A stretch of 64,000 nucleotides of DNA from Sclerodactyla briareus (Eukaryota; Echinodermata; Holothuroidea; Dendrochirotida; Sclerodactylidae): the NCBI GenBank assembly GCA_026419785.1, contig JAODTK010003021.1, positions 62,001 to 126,000 of the forward strand, in the 5' to 3' direction. The notes under the pieces are model-generated. The model was not told the DNA's origin, searched no databases, and saw nothing but the letters and a program-made list of their open reading frames with translations. This document shows positions 46,010 through 59,639 of the stretch, piece by piece (the stretch's first letter is position 1; every line of letters starts with the position of its first letter). The translations under genes and the position numbers were made by a program.

Positions 46010-46545
46010 TAACATCCAGGTTGATTCTTAAATTCTTCACTTTTTGGCCACCCGAGTATTTGATACGGAAACTACAGAGGATACAGAACTCCGCAGCACG
46101 TATCGTTAAACAGAGAAGAAACGGTGTCACATACCCCGGTCTGTGAAGAGCCCACTGGCTACCTGTTCGTGAAAGAATTAATTTCAAAATCAAGTTGCTT
46201 GCATTTCGTGCCCTTCACCTGGAACATCCTGTGTATATTTCTCAACTACTGTCTCCGTATTCTCCTGCCCCCGGGAACTCCGCTACTCTGCTAAGGGATA
46301 TTTAACTGTAGCAAATCCTCGTTTGAAGAACATATGGATATCGATGCTCCACGTACGCAGCACCTTACCTGTGGAATCGACTACCAGACCAGATTAGACG
46401 TTTTGAAAAACTCCTATTTTAAGACTAAGCTGAAGACTAATTACTTATCTTTTTCTGTTGCTTGATGTGCCTGGTTAAGCGCCAGAGCACAACTGTCTGC
46501 CGATTTTGCGCTATATAAATCTATTTCATTATTATTATATTAATT
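46010..46545 (+). mobile_element. CR1/L2-like non-LTR retrotransposon, 3' end
   Basis: The C-terminal part of a reverse-transcriptase ORF is readable across frame shifts: PPEYLIRKLQRIQNSAARIV, HWLPVRERINFKIKLLAFRA, then YISQLLSPYSP and APYLWNRLPDQI with KTKLKTNYL. This series (LQRIQNSAARIV, HWLPV..RI.FK, APRLWN.LP, FK..LKT) is the well-known tail of CR1/L2-type ORF2 proteins. After the stop come AAGCGCCAGAGCAC, TTTTGCGCTATATAAAT and an ATT-rich tail, as in 3' ends of this class. The 5' part, with endonuclease and the reverse-transcriptase core, is absent. Dead 5'-truncated copy. Confidence 0.88.
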
Positions 46546-46559
46546 AATTATCATCTTTA

Positions 46560-47900
46560 TTTTCTCACACTAATACAAGTGTGGAATGTATGTACATAGT
46601 TACACGCGGTTCCTACACGCGTGCTTGGAATCCTACCCGGATTCTGGGAGGCTCCATACTCGTCTCGTATGTGGGCGTTCCAAGGATGGCTGTTTGTAAG
46701 TTGGGCCTGGTTTTCGCTTCCCAGTAGCTTCTGACGTGTTCCTTCCAAGTTCGTGTTTAAGCCCCAGCGCCCCCCTCCACTGGAATTACTTCGCTGACAT
46801 CCCATATCGCTGTATCTCCAGTCTCTGGTCTTGATATTTTTCGATCTTATCTTTCTCTCTGCTTCTGATGTCGTGATTCTGTCGGTATTCGCGCATCTAT
46901 GACTTGGCCTGGCTCCCTGCTTTCAGGAACCCCGAGATCTGGTCTTCTCGCTGTGTTTTGGCCCTGTCGTTCGCAGCTCACGTCGTACAAGATCTTGACT
47001 TCATCATTCTCCTTTTACTGCCTCGGTGGTGCAACCATGGCTGTTCTGGGACAACTATCTCGTAGTGCTTTGCAATCCCCAATGTAAGGCGTCCGCAACT
47101 TTTAGTATGTCTGGCCAGGTAACTTCCCGTTGGGCCACATCTTCTGGCATCCGCTACCATGTCGTTGACAGTTTCATCCTGAGCACGACACATTCTGCAC
47201 TTGCTGTCAGTTGTGTTGTGAGGATCCCCCTTGGGGGGGGGGGGGCTCTGTGTCATTTGGTATTCATTTCAGCCTGGTCCTGTGCGCGTTATTATGCTTT
47301 CCGTTTCTTCTATTTTTAGTCCTGCCTTGGACAACCATTTGATCCGTTCTTCTGGCTTGTGACTTCCTCCATCTGCCGAGGGTACTGACCATGGAGTGGG
47401 GTTTCCTTCCATGGGCATTCTGGTATTCATGAGCCATTGTGTTTTTCCACTATTTTTTCCCCGTTGTGTCATTGGTCCCAATTGCACTCCTGCCACCTCT
47501 AGTAGTAGTTCTTCCGACTTTTTCTGGCGGATGTATTCCCACAGGCCTATTTTCGCAACTGTTACTGTACTCTCTCCACTTGCTTGGCCCTCTGCCTCCT
47601 GGTCGTCGTGGGAGGTACAGTCGGGTGGACATCTTCTCGGGGGCAGTCCACCGTGGATGGACAGGACTTTCCTGGTTTTTCGGTCGAGCTCCCTCAGCTC
47701 TGCTTTCGTTCAGTCTATTAACCCTGCTGTGTAGGTGATCACGTGCATGCGTAATGTATGAGAGGCCTGTCCTTGTTGCTGCTATGCTCTGCTCCCACTG
47801 CCGTTTCGAGAATCTGGTCCTTGAGATCTTGTCTGACCCGTTTTGAGTAAACCCCCGCTTTCAATACGATACAGCCCCATATCCTTGCCAGCAAAACGTT
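46560..47900 (-). mobile_element. Non-LTR retrotransposon ORF2 C-terminal part, reverse strand
   Basis: Read on the minus strand, frame-broken pieces appear in the expected order: VITYTAGLID followed by TKAELRELDRKTRKVLSIHG (47738-47632), RLYLPRRPGGRG, a Cys-rich SKCRMCRAQDETVNDMV (about 47210-47160), DKIEKYQDQRLEIQR and GALGLKHELGR. This is the thumb and C-terminal zinc-knuckle-like region of a family often annotated as type-1 (R2-like) retroelement ORFs. The clade is not certain. A stop replaces the usual Trp after LID. It is truncated upstream of the catalytic core and lies tail to tail with the CR1-like fragment at 46.5 kb. Confidence 0.82.
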
Positions 47901-47924
47901 TGGGAATTAATGTGCAAGAACATT

Positions 47925-49035
47925 GTATTATTTGATTCTAAGTATCACACCAAACACCCGGTATGTTTCCATGAGGTCACCGAGTTGTACTTCTGTCGTA
48001 AGCTCCTCGAACACGGGAGCCCCCCGGGGAATGTATTTACCCCATTTATGTTCACTCACTAAGAGAGTGCCAGATGCCAGATCGTCTGCCGAAATTGCTT
48101 CTCTGTTAAATTTGCAGACGACACTGCCCTGATCGGGTGGTATCGAAAAAATGATGACCCCAGTATATTAGCAAATCTCAGAGATTTTTAGAGATATTTT
48201 AGGAATAATTTCCTGGTTCTAAATGTTTGAAAAATCGAAGGAAATAGTAATAGATTTCCAGTGAATTCCTAACTGTGGTGCTATTTGATACTAGATCCGT
48301 GTTTAGAATTGTGAAGTTTAGTGAGTGAACAATATACAGAACATTGGTGCATGACTTGGATAACTGCTTGTTCCCTGGCCATAGCCCATGTTGATGCACA
48401 CTGAAGAAACTAAATTCTAGAATGCACGTGTTTGCCGGTACCATGGAAAAGTTTCAATTGAATTAACGTATTCGGAAGATGCATTGTCTACTTCCACTAT
48501 CAGGTGGGGTATGGAAATACAACTTGATTTCGTATAGGCCCGGGAATGTGAAGAAGGAAAAGAACCCTATTGATTTATTAATCCGACAGGCTAGTCGCCT
48601 AATTCGGCCACAGTCAACCTTATACTCTTCAGTTTATACTCGTCACTTCCGACAGCAGTTAAGACGCGATTTGGATGATGCTGCATGAATCATTTCAAAC
48701 ACAAGGCAGTTATCCCTGAGCGGGAGATGAGGCTACCGACCGTCGAAAACCACTGTGACCCTCCTATTTCGTCCTCAGTTGCTTATAATCTTATCAGAAT
48801 TATAATCGTCTAGTGTTCTTGCAATCACTGGGGCACCGTTAGAGATCATTCTGACACACTTCTCGCCACACTTTTGCCCACTTGTACGCTTTACAGTTTC
48901 ATCATCAAATCGTTTATAACGTGTGTAGTTGTTTTTTCCTTGTGCTGTGTTTTAATTATTAATCCATTTCATTCTGTATTACACGAGCATTTAATTTACC
49001 CTGTGCGGTGCAATAAAGTTGAATCTTTCTTTATC
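47925..49035 (+). mobile_element. Non-LTR retrotransposon RT fragment
   Basis: It spans the reverse-transcriptase palm to the C-terminus: SNTGAPRG (the STGAPRGC motif) near 48010, KFADDTALIGWYRKNDDP with the catalytic ADD at 48114-48122, then ILGIISWF-type and KSKEIVIDF blocks, QKNPIDLLIRQASRLI-like tail sequence and a YTRHFRQQLRRD stretch. Frame shifts and stops occur throughout. The tail GTGCGGTGCAATAAAGTTG with 'aatctttctttatc' ends it, as in Rex1/CR1-group elements. No endonuclease domain. Degenerate 5'-truncated copy. Confidence 0.85.
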
Positions 49036-52000
49036 TTATCTTTGTTTTAATCAATGGTTCACGTTTGTCCAGTATTGTAAGCGGACCCTGAGGCAGCCAA
49101 GGACCCTGCATTGTTGATTTATCATCTGAATAAAAAATGAGGTCACTACAATCCAACTCTTCATTCACGGTGATTAGTAGTTTCATTCCAGGATTTCCAA
49201 TATTACAACGGCTTGGGGAAAATTCTTTTCCCCTGTCACTTGCACCTGTCCTCCTCGTGGTGCCAATATTTCATGCGAACCTTTACGTTAAGGGCTGTGA
49301 GTAATAGTTATTGGAACAAAGGTTACTGATTGCAGGTGATTAACAGATAAGAGACATAATTCGGTGAATACCTTTGATTATGAGAAACAAGAAAATATGC
49401 CTGCCTGAAAAGTCCATTTCACACATCTTTAGATTGTTATATCATTATGATTATATTCATGGGGAAAGTGTTAACTAGGTCGAACCAGGACTGCTCAGTT
49501 TTTCACATTGGTGATCTAAAAAGAATAAGGACAATTTAAACCCGGGTACGTATTATATACATATAATTATGAAGCCTTACTGCTGGGGGGGACTGCGAAG
49601 GCTCAACTGTTACAGCACTTCTGCGATGACGTGGAAAGGCCATTAACATCCAACAGCTACCGTGTAATGACGTTGAGGTTTATCATGAGGTTTATCTTCG
49701 CTGCTATGGCGTACACGACGTGGTGAAATTAGTTTACTCAGTGTTCGTTTCCCCATTATTTGGACTAAATTGTGCCGCTATCGAAACTATTTTCATCTCT
49801 CACCATTTATGACTTATTCAGATAACTTCCCATGTGTGCTCCTGGTAATCTCGCTCATAAGGAGTAAACCAACACACCTTATAACTTTTTTGATCCGATG
49901 GCCAAGAAATGGAAATCGTTTTTGTATGGACCGCACGTTCCCAATATTGAGTACATGGTCCCTACTGCCTGGGGGGGTCAACGGCGAAGATATACCTGTG
50001 AGATTTAAATTGGTCAAAATCTCACTTAGTCTCACGACTAAGGTGCAATGCTCGGTCCGATCAAGTTGATATATCATGTATACTTTCTCATACAGGTATA
50101 CAGTATTAGGACGTGACCTCGTGACAACGTACTATGAGAGCTCAATTATAGCGTATTTTACGCACACAAAGTGTTGTTTCCTACTGTTTTAGAAGAGCCG
50201 CCCCCTCCCCCTTCCCCCTTCCCCCTCTCGAGACTTTCAACAGGAGGATACTCTTGAGGCACACGAGGACCTGTGCAGCCTGACGTCATAACACGAATTT
50301 GAATATGGTCAGTACAGTGCTACGATCAATATCTGTTTTCACACTTTTATTGAGGGTGTGATTGACCCATGGAAGGACACGTCACCCTATCACCCCATCT
50401 GGGCGTTACCCTCCCAAATTCTATTTAGTTAGTTGTCTATGTGCAGTCGACATTATGCCTTCGAATTAATTTTTTCTCAACTATGTGTATTACAGACATT
50501 TTGGTATTCATGTGAGAGACCAATTCGTTAGTTTTATGAATTATGAGAAATTGACTGATCGATCTCTGATCGTGCGCGGGAATTTTTTTTTAGGATACTT
50601 GTTTTCCATTGACAGCACCTAAGAGCCAATTTAACAGTTATATTACATGTCAGTGCGTGAAGATTTACCTGTAAACAGTGTGATTTAGATGGAACACTCG
50701 CAAACAGATATATATCCGCAGGCCCAATTAACATAGCTACTACCAATATAGTATTGTATGCGATGAATTCGCATGACGCACGGCCTATTCAGATTACCCG
50801 CCATGCAGAAAATGGAACAGGACTGGGGTTTTAAATAAGTGATTTCAACTCAGCCAAAACAGTTTCCGCTATAAATGGATACTCAGAACGTCATACTACC
50901 CCGAGGTCAGTCAGAGACGCTTGATTATTACCAATAACGTCCGTAGACTTTAGAAGGATGCATTATTAAACTATACTACATTGCATAACTGATGAAACAA
51001 TATCGGCTTGCCCTCCACTCAAGAAATAACACCGGAAATCAGTTCAATATATGATTTTTTTATGGTCAAAAAAACGAATGCGTTAGCCAGTTAGGTATTA
51101 TTGGCAAAAGTGTTCGAAACTGTAACAGTTATTGTTTTAAATCATATACGTGAAAAAACTGCAACGAAGTTCCAGAACATTGACACGAGGACGTGTTTAT
51201 GCAGATTTCACCAGGTGACAGCTGGTTCCGAATGCGGGATTATAAGAAGGGTAGAGGTCCATGCGAGAGGTGGTGGTGGCTGGGAATTGTGGCAGACAAT
51301 AGGGCAGCTTATAAGCTGGTCACGTAACACATATTGTCTGCTCTCGCATAGAGAGGTCGTAGGGTTTGTTTAATATATTTTCATTTTATTTAGACGTTTT
51401 AAGAGGGTAAAAACTTGGTTAGCCAGAACGCAAAATCTACACGAGGCCCTTTTACCTATACACAGCAAAACGGTATGGAAACAAATGCAGATGATCGGGG
51501 AGTCCTAATCTCTCAACATTTTCTTGTCAGCTCCGCACCAGACGATTGTGTCGCTCTGTTAGTTGGTCAAATCATAAGAGTGTTCGACTCAGGGTTGTCT
51601 CTTGTTGAAACGGGGCCCCGACGCTACGGTCATACACACATTTAATATTACAGTGGACTCGTGTTAGAACATCTCCCCTCCTAAAATCTTATAGAGACAT
51701 CTGTTTGAAAACATCCGTGGGCGCTGGGGATTGAAGGACAAACCGAAGGATAAAATACAAAAGGGCTAATATTAATCGACTTGAAAAAAAGGAACAGTTC
51801 ACCCGGCGTACGTACGACTTTCAGTTACGACAAAGTTCAAGAAAATGTGGTATTGTTCATTACGCAAGATCGAGAGTTGAGATTTTAATGACATGAAACA
51901 ATGGAACAAACATGCTTACTGTTTTGGTCGACTGTGACGCCGTGCGTTATTGCGCAATAGGATTCTCCCCAATTCATCTCATAATGGGCCGAATTTTAAA

Positions 52001-55000
52001 GGCTAATTAATCCATATGGAAAAATCGTATTTAATGATGTACCAGGATGCAATTCGCATTAGCGCAGCGCGTTAAAGTCGATACCAATTTTTACTCACAC
52101 ATAGGTCCAACTCACATGGTCAGTTTAATCAAGTTGATTTGCTGTGCATGATTTCGTGCACTTCCAATGTGTGTATTTCAATGGCCCCGCTACTCGTATA
52201 CAGCCAATTTGACCATGTGGGTTCAAGATTAGTAGCTTGAAAGAAACATCGCACAGTCTCAAGGGACGGAGGATACATTCCACTAACCACACATTATTTC
52301 GAGATGTACTCTTCTAAGCTGACCTCCCCTAACTATTACTCGAACGGCGCATTGGTACTCGTTACGTGAAGGTTAGGGGCATCCATTACTTAACCATCGG
52401 AAGAGTGCTACGAGACGTTTTGATCGACATTAGATCACTGCCGGGTGTAGCGCAGTGGAAACGAGACATTGAGCTAAATTAAAGCGCAGAGAAACAGAAA
52501 TCAAAGCATCTTGGACAAGACCAACTCCGGGGAAACCGAGGCAAAATCGTGGTGATTTGATTGAGGTTTGTAAAATTTCACATAGTATCGATAGCCTCAC
52601 CGTCGATTACCTCTCCTAATTTTCCGATGTCACTAGGGGTCATTGACTCAACTGCTCTGTGGCACACACTGCAGATTGAAAATGCGGGAGTCTTTCTTCC
52701 CGCAAAGATCATCGAGTGATCAATGAGTGGAATACCTCCTAGAAAATGTTGTTTGGTTATAGGAGCGGAGCTCCTTTAATGAAGTATTATCGTATGGCCG
52801 CAACTGGCGAAAAAGCGACGGCATCGCTTGCATGACGTCACGCACGGGGATAGTTGGGTATATACTTCGCCTTCAATCGAGGATCTTAACTACTATATGC
52901 GAACCCGAAGATCCGAGCTTGAGGGGGTGGTTAGTTCAATTTTCTACTTCAAGACCGACCATTTTTATAAATGCCAATTTCATGTTCGGCACTGAACATC
53001 TCAGAGGAATCGCGTGAAGAGAAGTTCTGTTCATTTGTGTGGGTATTACATGGAACCAACTTCTTACGTACCCACTCTATGGCTTGGTATTGTACATTGA
53101 CAATCATTAACTTTTTTCCACATTGTTTTAATCTGGATTGAACCAAGCTTTTGAACAATACAATAAATTATATTATCCACCAGTGTATTGTGACTGCTCA
53201 TTACCAGCATGAGTCAGATAAAAAAAACCTACCACATTTCGGGAAGTAGAGCTGATAGCCACAAGGTTTATTTGCATGTAGTTATGATTATATAAGGAAC
53301 GTTACTACTCGAAACATTACAACATAACCCTGACCTTGTTGATGTGTGGTGAGTTAATTATTCTTGCCACTTGCCTGCTTGGAATAAGTATTCAGATTCT
53401 AGGTGATCTTGAAAGTCTCCTTTTGTTACAGAAGTTGGATATTTGGCAAGTGATCACTACGCAAGATGCGTTCTTGTTATACAAACAGCTGTTCTATATA
53501 ATACGGGGGAAAGTCGAACAATCCATCTGCCATGCGCAGTCCTCCCGACTGTTCAGATGCAACATACAACCTGAAGGAAACGAGGAACTTACTCAACTTA
53601 AGGCAGTATCCATTATATACATGTTGGCCCATCAATAAACATAGGCGTACGGGAACTTCCGTTTTTAAGGGGGGGGGGGAAACATTTCCTCCCGAATCGC
53701 ACAAAGTTGCGTGAAATTATTATAATTCACCTTTATGAAATATAATACAGACCATCCGGACTAGACCAAGGTCACGCTTTTTTTCAGTGGACATTCAATG
53801 GAAACGCGGGCCCTCGGTGGAATACCAGGTACTCGAAAATTCCCGAATTTTCGTGACTGAAGTTCATCCCTGGATTTCCTCTTGCGAAATCGGGGGAGAT
53901 CCCCCTCCCTTGCGCCTGGTCTCGATATCTCGGTTGTACTTTCCGTTGGAGCATGCTGGCTGCCGCCCCCCACCCCCTCCCCGACGGATAACGCTAACTG
54001 CTCGAATCTTTTAAACAAGCGACCTTGTACCAACCTTCATGTTAAAAAAAAATGTGTCCATTTGAATTAAACTTGCATTCAAAAATTAGACCGTCCAGCC
54101 TGAAGCCTTGGGATTTCTGTCTTATGCCGAAAACTGGCACTACTTTCGCATAAGAACTTGTATGTTCGGAGTTTTGTCGATTTAAAAGTTCTGAGGTGAT
54201 GTGATTCGTCTAATCACGCGAAGGTTCCACAATAATTGAAATAATTTAATTGATCTTCGAAGAAATCCAGTTTGGCATTTAATGCTGAATAGTAGCCTTA
54301 CACGATAATGGACAGTGTTAATTTGAGCATGAATTCACGCGTCAATACCGACCTTGATGAGGAGGAATAAATTTTTTAACCTATAGTATCTTGGGAGAGA
54401 AAACAACCATGTAATTATGATGATGTGGTAAGATGGATATTCTGAAGGAAAAAAGGGGTTGAAGGTTATTGATATATTACAAAAAAAATTTACGAGAGTA
54501 ATTCAGTTAGCTGAAAGCTAAATTTCTCCCGGGCCGCCATATAGCATGAGACTATTCGAAAGAAGGGCAAGGACTTATAAGACACCATGGAATGTACGAA
54601 TAGGACTAAATAAACCGAAAGAAACAATAGCAGGACAAATAGGAAATGTTACTCAGAGGGCACAATTAAATTACCGGAGCCTTAGGCATGTTCACAGAAC
54701 CTAAAGATGTCTAATCGTTAAAAATGCAGCGAGGTGTGTTCGGAAAACTCAATAAGAAATACTCAGAGTAGATAATGTTGTGGTTTGCAGGTCGACTCGG
54801 TTATGGGCCCAGCGTCGGAGATACAGCGCGCGGGTCTCGGTCTTTGCCTTTGTGTCTATGCTATGGGCGAGGCATGATACTGTCGTCTCTAATGGTCCTG
54901 TGGGCACCGTTTCCGATTGTGGGGTAGCGCTGTATACGGTTTTCTCTTCTCGCCTGCCATGCATGTACCAGCCTGAAGAACCATTGTGGTTTCACTTCGA

Positions 55001-56051
55001 GTCCATGCGCTCTTGGGAGTTCAACAATGATTCTGTGAGCATGACTTGACTTTTTTATACGTTTTACTTATCAAGCAGTTGATATGCCCTCTTCTCACCT
55101 TTGCTGGTTTAAAAAATATACATGACTATTGCATGTTAACAACAAGTAAACCGAAAAAAGTAAGGGGAAACAATAAATTAACCAATTTATTGGTTGAATA
55201 GGTCGATCGTGCCAGTGCACTACAATAAATAGACACCAATGTGACTATACCCATTCTACTGGGTTAGTCCCGTGTTAAACTTGATTTCTTTTCCATATTA
55301 TTATTTCTATTTATAATGTGATTCACCGATTCAAGTCTTAGAAAATCAACGAAATACAATACGGTAACAATACGTACAATTAACCGAGTGTTTCTTATCG
55401 GTTGCTCGTATCGTAGATCACGTGACTGTTTTTCTTTTGTTAAGATTTTTTTGGTATTTTAGTTAGTTTTTAAACAATGAGGCCGAAATGGTTTCGGAAT
55501 TATCCAAATCGACATTGACGTTTTCCTGCAGTCAAAGCGGCCGTTATTTGGTATGCTCTAAAATCTTCAATTCGATATTTTTGTGCATAACCACTGACGA
55601 AACCCAGTGGACTGTACACCACGGAGGGGGGGGGGGGGTCAGAACCCCCGAGACCAAAGTGACCAATATTTGTTTAACACAAAACTGATTTTTTTTCTTC
55701 CAGTTCAGTAGAGGTTTTGCAGCTGTTATTGAGCAGATATTGCAGCAGCATAGGGGTCATAAATTGTACTTATTTGCCAATAGGGAGGGTGAGGCAATTT
55801 ATGGGGGTTCCGAGCTCACCCCCCCCCCCCAAGACAAATCTCTCGGTGCGCACCTGACGAAACCATTTGAATCACTGCCTATATTTGTGCCGCACTCTCG
55901 CCGCTTAGTCAATTTTGTCGAGATAGAATGCCATTACAATATTCCAGTACTGCATTACATGGTCTGTAATTCCTGACTGTCCCCCGTCGCCTGGTCATTC
56001 CTGGCCAGCACTGTCCTGGTCACGTATCGGATGGAGTTACGCAGTGAGAAG
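49036..56051. other. Non-coding stretch of about 7 kb
   Basis: Mostly featureless on inspection. It includes G runs at about 53670-53679 and 55626-55637, and a C run near 55821-55830. A Lys/Arg-rich open frame at 54545-54704 (LFERRARTYKTPWNVRIGLN) looks like old element sequence but matches nothing I know. ORFs at 51101, 51415, 53336 and 55740 have no supporting signal. Confidence 0.35.
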
Positions 56052-56501
56052 CTACCGGGAAGGCACCCTGACATGAAAATCCCTACCCAGCGTCGGAGTT
56101 ACCAGTAGTGCCATCACACATACCACGGTAGCCACCCCTCCACCCGAGGACCCCTTAGCTGAAAGTCCCGAGAGGTTTGGGGCGTTGTCCGGAGGAGGCG
56201 TCGACGAGGAGGCAGGTAGACCACCTCCAAATGGAACACCTCCCGCAGCGATCATTGGTACGACTGATGCTGACCTGTTCTGGCCGTCAGCGCCATCTGG
56301 GAGGTCAGTGTCAGTGTCGTTGGCGTCATTGGCGTCGTTGTCTGGGCGTGCTTGGTCACTATCAGCGCTCTGAGAGTTAGAAGAATCGGATCCTGATGAC
56401 GACGATGATGAACTTCCAGCATTACCATTCGCAGGTAAGACGACTGCAAGAAAAACAAGAGAGCAAATTGTAAAAATGTTTAAAAACTGAAAGTGAAACA
56501 T
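56052..56501 (-). CDS. Predicted secreted or membrane-anchored Ser/Asp-rich protein
   Basis: An intact ORF of about 149 residues from the second ATG (56501). The N-terminus MFHFQFLNIFTICSLVFLAV followed by VLPANG is a good signal peptide. Next come a Ser run, an acidic Asp/Asn stretch with imperfect NDAND/TDTD repeats, and a Gly/Pro/Ser linker. A hydrophobic segment GGVATVVCVMALLVTPTLG precedes a short basic tail. This could be a mucin-like surface protein. An acceptor-like TTTTTCTTGCAG lies inside the signal-peptide codons (exon would start at 56443 in phase 1), so the real first exon may lie elsewhere, as in the gene at 60-61 kb. Family not recognised. Confidence 0.42.
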   Translation of the reverse strand: MFHFQFLNIFTICSLVFLAVVLPANGNAGSSSSSSSGSDSSNSQSADSDQARPDNDANDANDTDTDLPDGADGQNRSASVVPMIAAGGVPFGGGLPASSSTPPPDNAPNLSGLSAKGSSGGGVATVVCVMALLVTPTLGRDFHVRVPSR

Positions 56502-57642
56502 CGTGGCATCGCATTGCTGCAAGGCGTGTATAAGCGCCTAATTTGGAACGATATAGCAACTGCAGAGCGGTCCACTCTAAAATGTGATCGGAACTGTATA
56601 CACAATCATCACTGATAGCATATGTACTCGTCATATCTCACCAGGGTGAAAGGCACTATAAAGGCCAGATTGGGCGACAATCAGGACACCTATGGTATGT
56701 CGATATGATCCTTCAGCACGAGGAATAAACCAACCCGTGATTTTACGACGCGTCAACATACAAGTTACGTGAACAGGCTATAGAGGCGTGATGAGGCACA
56801 ACACCACTTGATGTCGGAATCACGCGATAACAATCACGAAACGTGCCTGGATGAGCAGCAATGGGTTTGCCGAGATAGTTCCATTTTTGGAAGCATCGCT
56901 AACACCGAGCATCGCAAGTATCGCGAGCACCGAGCACCGTTGCCGAGCACCGAGTTGCCGATTGCTGAGCACCGAGTTGCCAAAATTACCAAGGTCAGTA
57001 CCAGTGCGACATTGATGCCACATCACGGCAGTTAATTATATGGGCAACCCAAAATTCATGAACATGAGCTGCTAGATAAGCATCACCTTTCCATGCCATG
57101 AAAAACCTTATCCCCTCCCAAAATCCCATCCTTTTTCTCACAACTGCGATTCACACATTTATGCCGCAACCCGTATCCGTACCTATGTAATCCCAGTCTT
57201 TAACAAGGTTTGTGACATGTGAGACGATACATGTCTTCTCCAGTCGCCACCATATGCAGTACAGGCAAGACGTACAACAGCCGTATTCTACACCCTCCTC
57301 TCCGAGAAGTGACCTTACAACAAACCTATAAATATAGTTTAGTAGTGTTCAGATTTGAATTACAGAGATTATACCGTTGAAGACGGATTTCATGAATATA
57401 GATACTGGAAACTAAGCCGTACATTTACAACACCGAATCATGCATACAGGGCAAGTGGATAAAACGACACGACTCGATCAAAATACGAGTACTGTAACCC
57501 CTTTGCCTATTGCTTGAGTAGTATTACTACATGGGTACTATACGAGGGCCACTGGACTCTAGTGAAACCATCAAACTAGGCAGTATTATAAATTAAACAT
57601 CGGCAGGCGGGTATAGACCGCCGACGTGTATATCCCCCATCG

Positions 57643-57683
57643 GCGTAGCCAGGGGGGGGGGGGCAGGGGGAAATGCCCCCCGA
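57643..57683 (+). repeat. Poly-G-containing dispersed repeat, start fragment
   Basis: GGCGTAGCCAGG runs directly into a G run and then CAGGGGGAAATGCCCCCC. The motif is shared (with changes) with the copies at 31945 (+) and 59165 (-). Confidence 0.55.
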
Positions 57684-59164
57684 TCGGATTCTGAAAAACC
57701 TATTTACGTAATGCTCAGTCATACACACTTTTAGCTAAGAAGAAAAACTGAGCCTGTGCAGTGTGCAATCAATGAATCATTCCACATTGTCTATTAATTG
57801 AGCCCATCGTTTTTTACACATGTCCCAGATTCCTTGATTCCAGCAAGAGCATTGACGCCAATTGTGTCGCTAATTGTCCAATAAATTCAACTTGCGGTAG
57901 CTTGTCTATAAAAGATGGCGCCCGTTTGCTACTGCCCACAGTACAAAGCCGTATATAGAGATAGCTGGCTCTGGTCGCGAGAGCGTCAGCATAGCCACAA
58001 GTTTATTTTTTTTCGAATATAATGACAGATTTATCTTTCCTTAGAAAGTTAGTAATGTGGGGCAGAGTATTCCAAACATGATTATTACTTTCATCTACTC
58101 CCGTGGCCGTATTCATATCCCTTATCATTATTTTTGAAAATATGTCAGTGACAGTGCCAAGAATATACGCATAGGGTATACTTTTGACCACTGCGGTCAC
58201 CATTAATAATATCCCGCGCGAAAGGCAAAAACAAGTGGCAATGCCTATTGTGCCAAATTTACAGCAAATAGGCTGCGAGAAAATTTCTGTAGACCTTCTC
58301 ACAAATAGCATATTGCGGTGCACTGTGGGAATGTTTTGGTGCATGCCGGGAATCATCAGGGGGCTCGGTTCGTGAATTTAGTGTTGGCATGTATGGGGAG
58401 GGAAACGTAAATTTCAATTTTTCTCATTCTTCATGCATAATTCCCCGAATCTTCAGAAGTTGTTATTCATATTTTTCTGATACTTACCATAACAACTTCG
58501 AGTGAAAAAATGTTATTTTCTTGCATGAAATTTCAAGTTAATCCAAGTTTTACAGGCATTTTGTCCGTATGGCCTTCTATAACAGCCCCCCAAACAGTCC
58601 CACAATGCACCGTAGTTGCTAATTGCGAAAAGGTCTATGCAACTCAGTTATAATCAGAAACTGCCTTCGCCGCTTCAGTTAGGTTAAAAATGTCGTTCTT
58701 CACCTTTGGATTTTCCAAAAGAAAACGGAATAGTTCGGACGAAGGTATTATGTCTTGTCTTTAGAGCCAATGGGTGCGGGGTGATCTTTTCCCTAAGTGG
58801 ACCAAATGTTGCCTGAAGGGCAGCAGTGCGACGCAGGCGCGCCTCACTAGAGGGGAAAGGTTCCCCCGGAAATTGTTGGAATAAAGATGTTGAATGGTGA
58901 GTTTGGTGGATTCTGAGGCTGATTTTAATAATCTTGGATTTTAATGGCCAAATTGTGGACTTTCGGCCAGCTGGGGGATCGACTGACCCCATGGCTATGG
59001 GCCTGATGCTGGCCACTTCATGTTCCGATGAATTTTTGCAATTTGTCAGTTCACATTAATTTTTTTTTCTTATATCTCATATTTAGGAATGTTGGTTTAT
59101 GACGTTAACTGCCCGAAATGCGCGGAGTGCCGTTTCCTGCAATCTGGGGCAGTTGTGAAGCAAA

Positions 59165-59275
59165 AAATTCCGACTACGCTTCGCGCCAACCTATGATGGC
59201 GCTCCGCTTAGATAGTCATCCAATTGCCTCCCCCAATCAAAATCCCTCGCTACGCCAGTGATATCCCCACTTTGA
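59165..59275 (-). repeat. Poly-G-type dispersed repeat, reverse copy
   Basis: On the minus strand the order is CACTGGCGTAGCGAGGG, ATTGGGGGAGGCA, GACTATCTAAGCGGAGCGCC, GGTTGGCGCGAAGCG. This is the same order as at 31945-32060, but with only G5 where that copy has G12. Confidence 0.7.
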
Positions 59276-59639
59276 TCAATCGGTGGATGCCAATGTCAAT
59301 CTAATTTCATTTTAAAGGGTTTTCTATGACCCATGGAACATATCCACTAAGTTCCGTTCGAATGCGACAGATATCGCATACAAGCCTATCACGCAAATTG
59401 ACCTCGGGTGAACTCAACATTACCTCCACATTGTCAGGAACTAATGTAGGATTCCTTGTAGTGTTTCTGACTTTAAAGTGCGTTCTTACCGACTGTTCAT
59501 GTCTTCAGAATTTTTTTTAGATAACCTTTTGATTAGCCTCACTGTAGTTTTATAGTATTTCTGTGTGTATAGCTTTCATCCTCGTGATAGTTAGTGTTAC
59601 TGCGTCTGTACGTTCAGGTTTTACTTCGATTCACTGTGA

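Noticed and set aside
53336..53638. 100-residue ORF with hydrophobic N-terminus resembling a signal peptide
   Set aside because: After the leader the composition looks random, there is no splice or promoter context, and the opposite strand is equally open.
56177..56380. Plus-strand ORFs opposite the secreted-protein ORF, with a CAG|GTAAGA donor-like site at 56433
   Set aside because: The minus strand gives an intact ORF with a signal peptide and sensible composition. The plus frames look like shadows of it.
58003..58356. 117-residue minus-strand ORF with a retroelement-like NHVWNTLPH phrase
   Set aside because: Only one weak phrase resembles a non-LTR tail. The rest is unlike it and there is no 3' tail, so the evidence is too thin.
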